A program made the position numbers and the translations under genes. Below the pieces are notes generated by a model. The model was not told the origin of the DNA, did not search any database, and saw nothing but the letters and a program-made list of their open reading frames with translations. A stretch of DNA of 64,000 nt, taken from Verrucomicrobia bacterium IMCC26134 (GTDB taxonomy: Bacteria; Verrucomicrobiota; Verrucomicrobiia; Opitutales; Opitutaceae). Of this stretch, positions 63,479 to 64,000 are shown one piece after another; the first letter of the stretch is position 1; every line of letters starts with the position of its first letter. The stretch is from the NCBI GenBank assembly GCA_000972765.1, contig CP011265.1, positions 2,527,501 to 2,591,500 of the forward strand, read 5' to 3'.

Positions 63479-64000
63479 ATGCAGACCAAATCTCATCAGT
63501 TGTTTCGCACCGCCGGCTTGCTTACAGCCACTTCGCTGGTCATCACCGCCTCGCAGCTAGTCGCCGCGGATAATACCGACGCGTTTCCCTCGTTCGACAG
63601 CTATATCAAAATCAGCGGTCAGTCGGCCTCGATCAAAGGCGACGGGGCCGCGCTCCAAAAACGCACCGGTCAAAACGAAAACTACGGCGTTGGCATCGAG
63701 GAGTTCTACTACGGACGCGACCTCACGAAATCCACCGCCATGACCATCCAAGGCCGCGCCCTGGGCGGCACCGAGGACTATCTCCTCCATATCAACGTAG
63801 CCAAATCCGAACTCGGCTCGATCGACGTCGGCTATGAAAGCTTCCGCACCTTCTACGACTGCGTGGGCGGCTTTTTTCCGGGCGGTGTCAAATGGCGTCC
63901 GGTCACCTCTTTCTATCCCACTATCGACCAGGACATGTCCGTGGATCGCGGAAAACTCTGGGCCGAGGTAAAGCTGGCTAAGGAAAACCTTCCGGAAATA
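63479..64000 (+). CDS. Probable outer-membrane barrel protein (MtrB/OmbB-like), truncated by window end
   Basis: The first 174 residues are in the window and the reading frame is still open at the edge. It has a signal peptide (about 1-30, ending LVAADN). The mature part consists of alternating strands with aromatic and charged residues (FDSYIKISGQSASI, ENYGVGIEEFYYGRD, YLLHINVAKSELGSIDVGYE, FRTFYDCVGGFFPGG). This is typical of a beta-barrel such as MtrB or the porin of Geobacter porin-cytochrome complexes. The gene follows the octahaem cytochrome by 20 bp, the standard arrangement for such complexes. One Cys is visible (FYDCVGG); the N-terminal CxxC of Shewanella MtrB is absent. The assignment rests on context plus strand pattern. 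Confidence 0.65.
   Translation, partial: MQTKSHQLFRTAGLLTATSLVITASQLVAADNTDAFPSFDSYIKISGQSASIKGDGAALQKRTGQNENYGVGIEEFYYGRDLTKSTAMTIQGRALGGTEDYLLHINVAKSELGSIDVGYESFRTFYDCVGGFFPGGVKWRPVTSFYPTIDQDMSVDRGKLWAEVKLAKENLPEI

Overview
The window is high-G+C bacterial chromosome with a gene complement typical of the Verrucomicrobiota, most probably an Opitutaceae relative; this placement is inference, because no rRNA or other phylogenetic marker is present. Supporting signs are secreted plant-cell-wall enzymes without SusC/SusD, giant secreted proteins with autotransporter-associated beta-strand repeats but no barrel, a PEP-CTERM protein, and many start codons preceded by pyrimidine-rich leaders without a clear Shine-Dalgarno sequence.

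Region 1 (about 1-43600) is a pectin locus aimed at rhamnogalacturonan I (RG-I). Backbone enzymes are a heparinase-II/III-like protein, a GH28, a Tat-exported PcRGLX/YetA-like exo-lyase, a 1567-aa PL1 pectate lyase and a 2518-aa PL11 rhamnogalacturonan lyase. Side chains are covered by three GH2 proteins, a GH29 and a GH127. Acetyl groups are covered by a CE12 and two SASA/SIAE-type esterases. Sugar handling is represented by L-rhamnose mutarotase RhaM, coupled by a 4-bp overlap to a Gfo/Idh/MocA oxidoreductase, a hydroxypyruvate-isomerase-like TIM barrel and an MFS transporter. A LacI-type regulator sits at the centre. The 9-mer ACTGTAAGA recurs 52-80 bp upstream of four start codons (Gfo/Idh, PL1, GH127, MFS), and a perfect palindromic version lies beside the lacI gene, suggesting a local regulon.

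Region 2 (43624-52190) holds a repeat-bearing intergenic stretch and a 2514-aa secreted mosaic protein: a P-domain-like N-terminus, 13 divergent InlB-type repeats, and three arrays of exactly seven propeller-type repeats (two RCC1-like, one delta-60). Both RCC1 arrays appear to be inserted inside an Ig-like domain. It ends at a strong terminator. Its C-terminus resembles those of the two giant lyases, suggesting a shared C-terminal module.

Region 3 (52191-56437) is housekeeping: an FKBP isomerase, a LOG-domain protein with a large unrecognised N-terminal region, and purD.

Region 4 (56477-64000) is a cytochrome c cluster: a CcsBA-type haem lyase coupled to a lipoprotein, a small monohaem cytochrome, a membrane-anchored heptahaem NapC-like cytochrome, an octahaem lipoprotein and the start of a probable outer-membrane barrel cut by the window edge. 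Together the last three look like a route for electrons from quinol through the periplasm to the outer membrane, that is, a candidate porin-cytochrome conduit.
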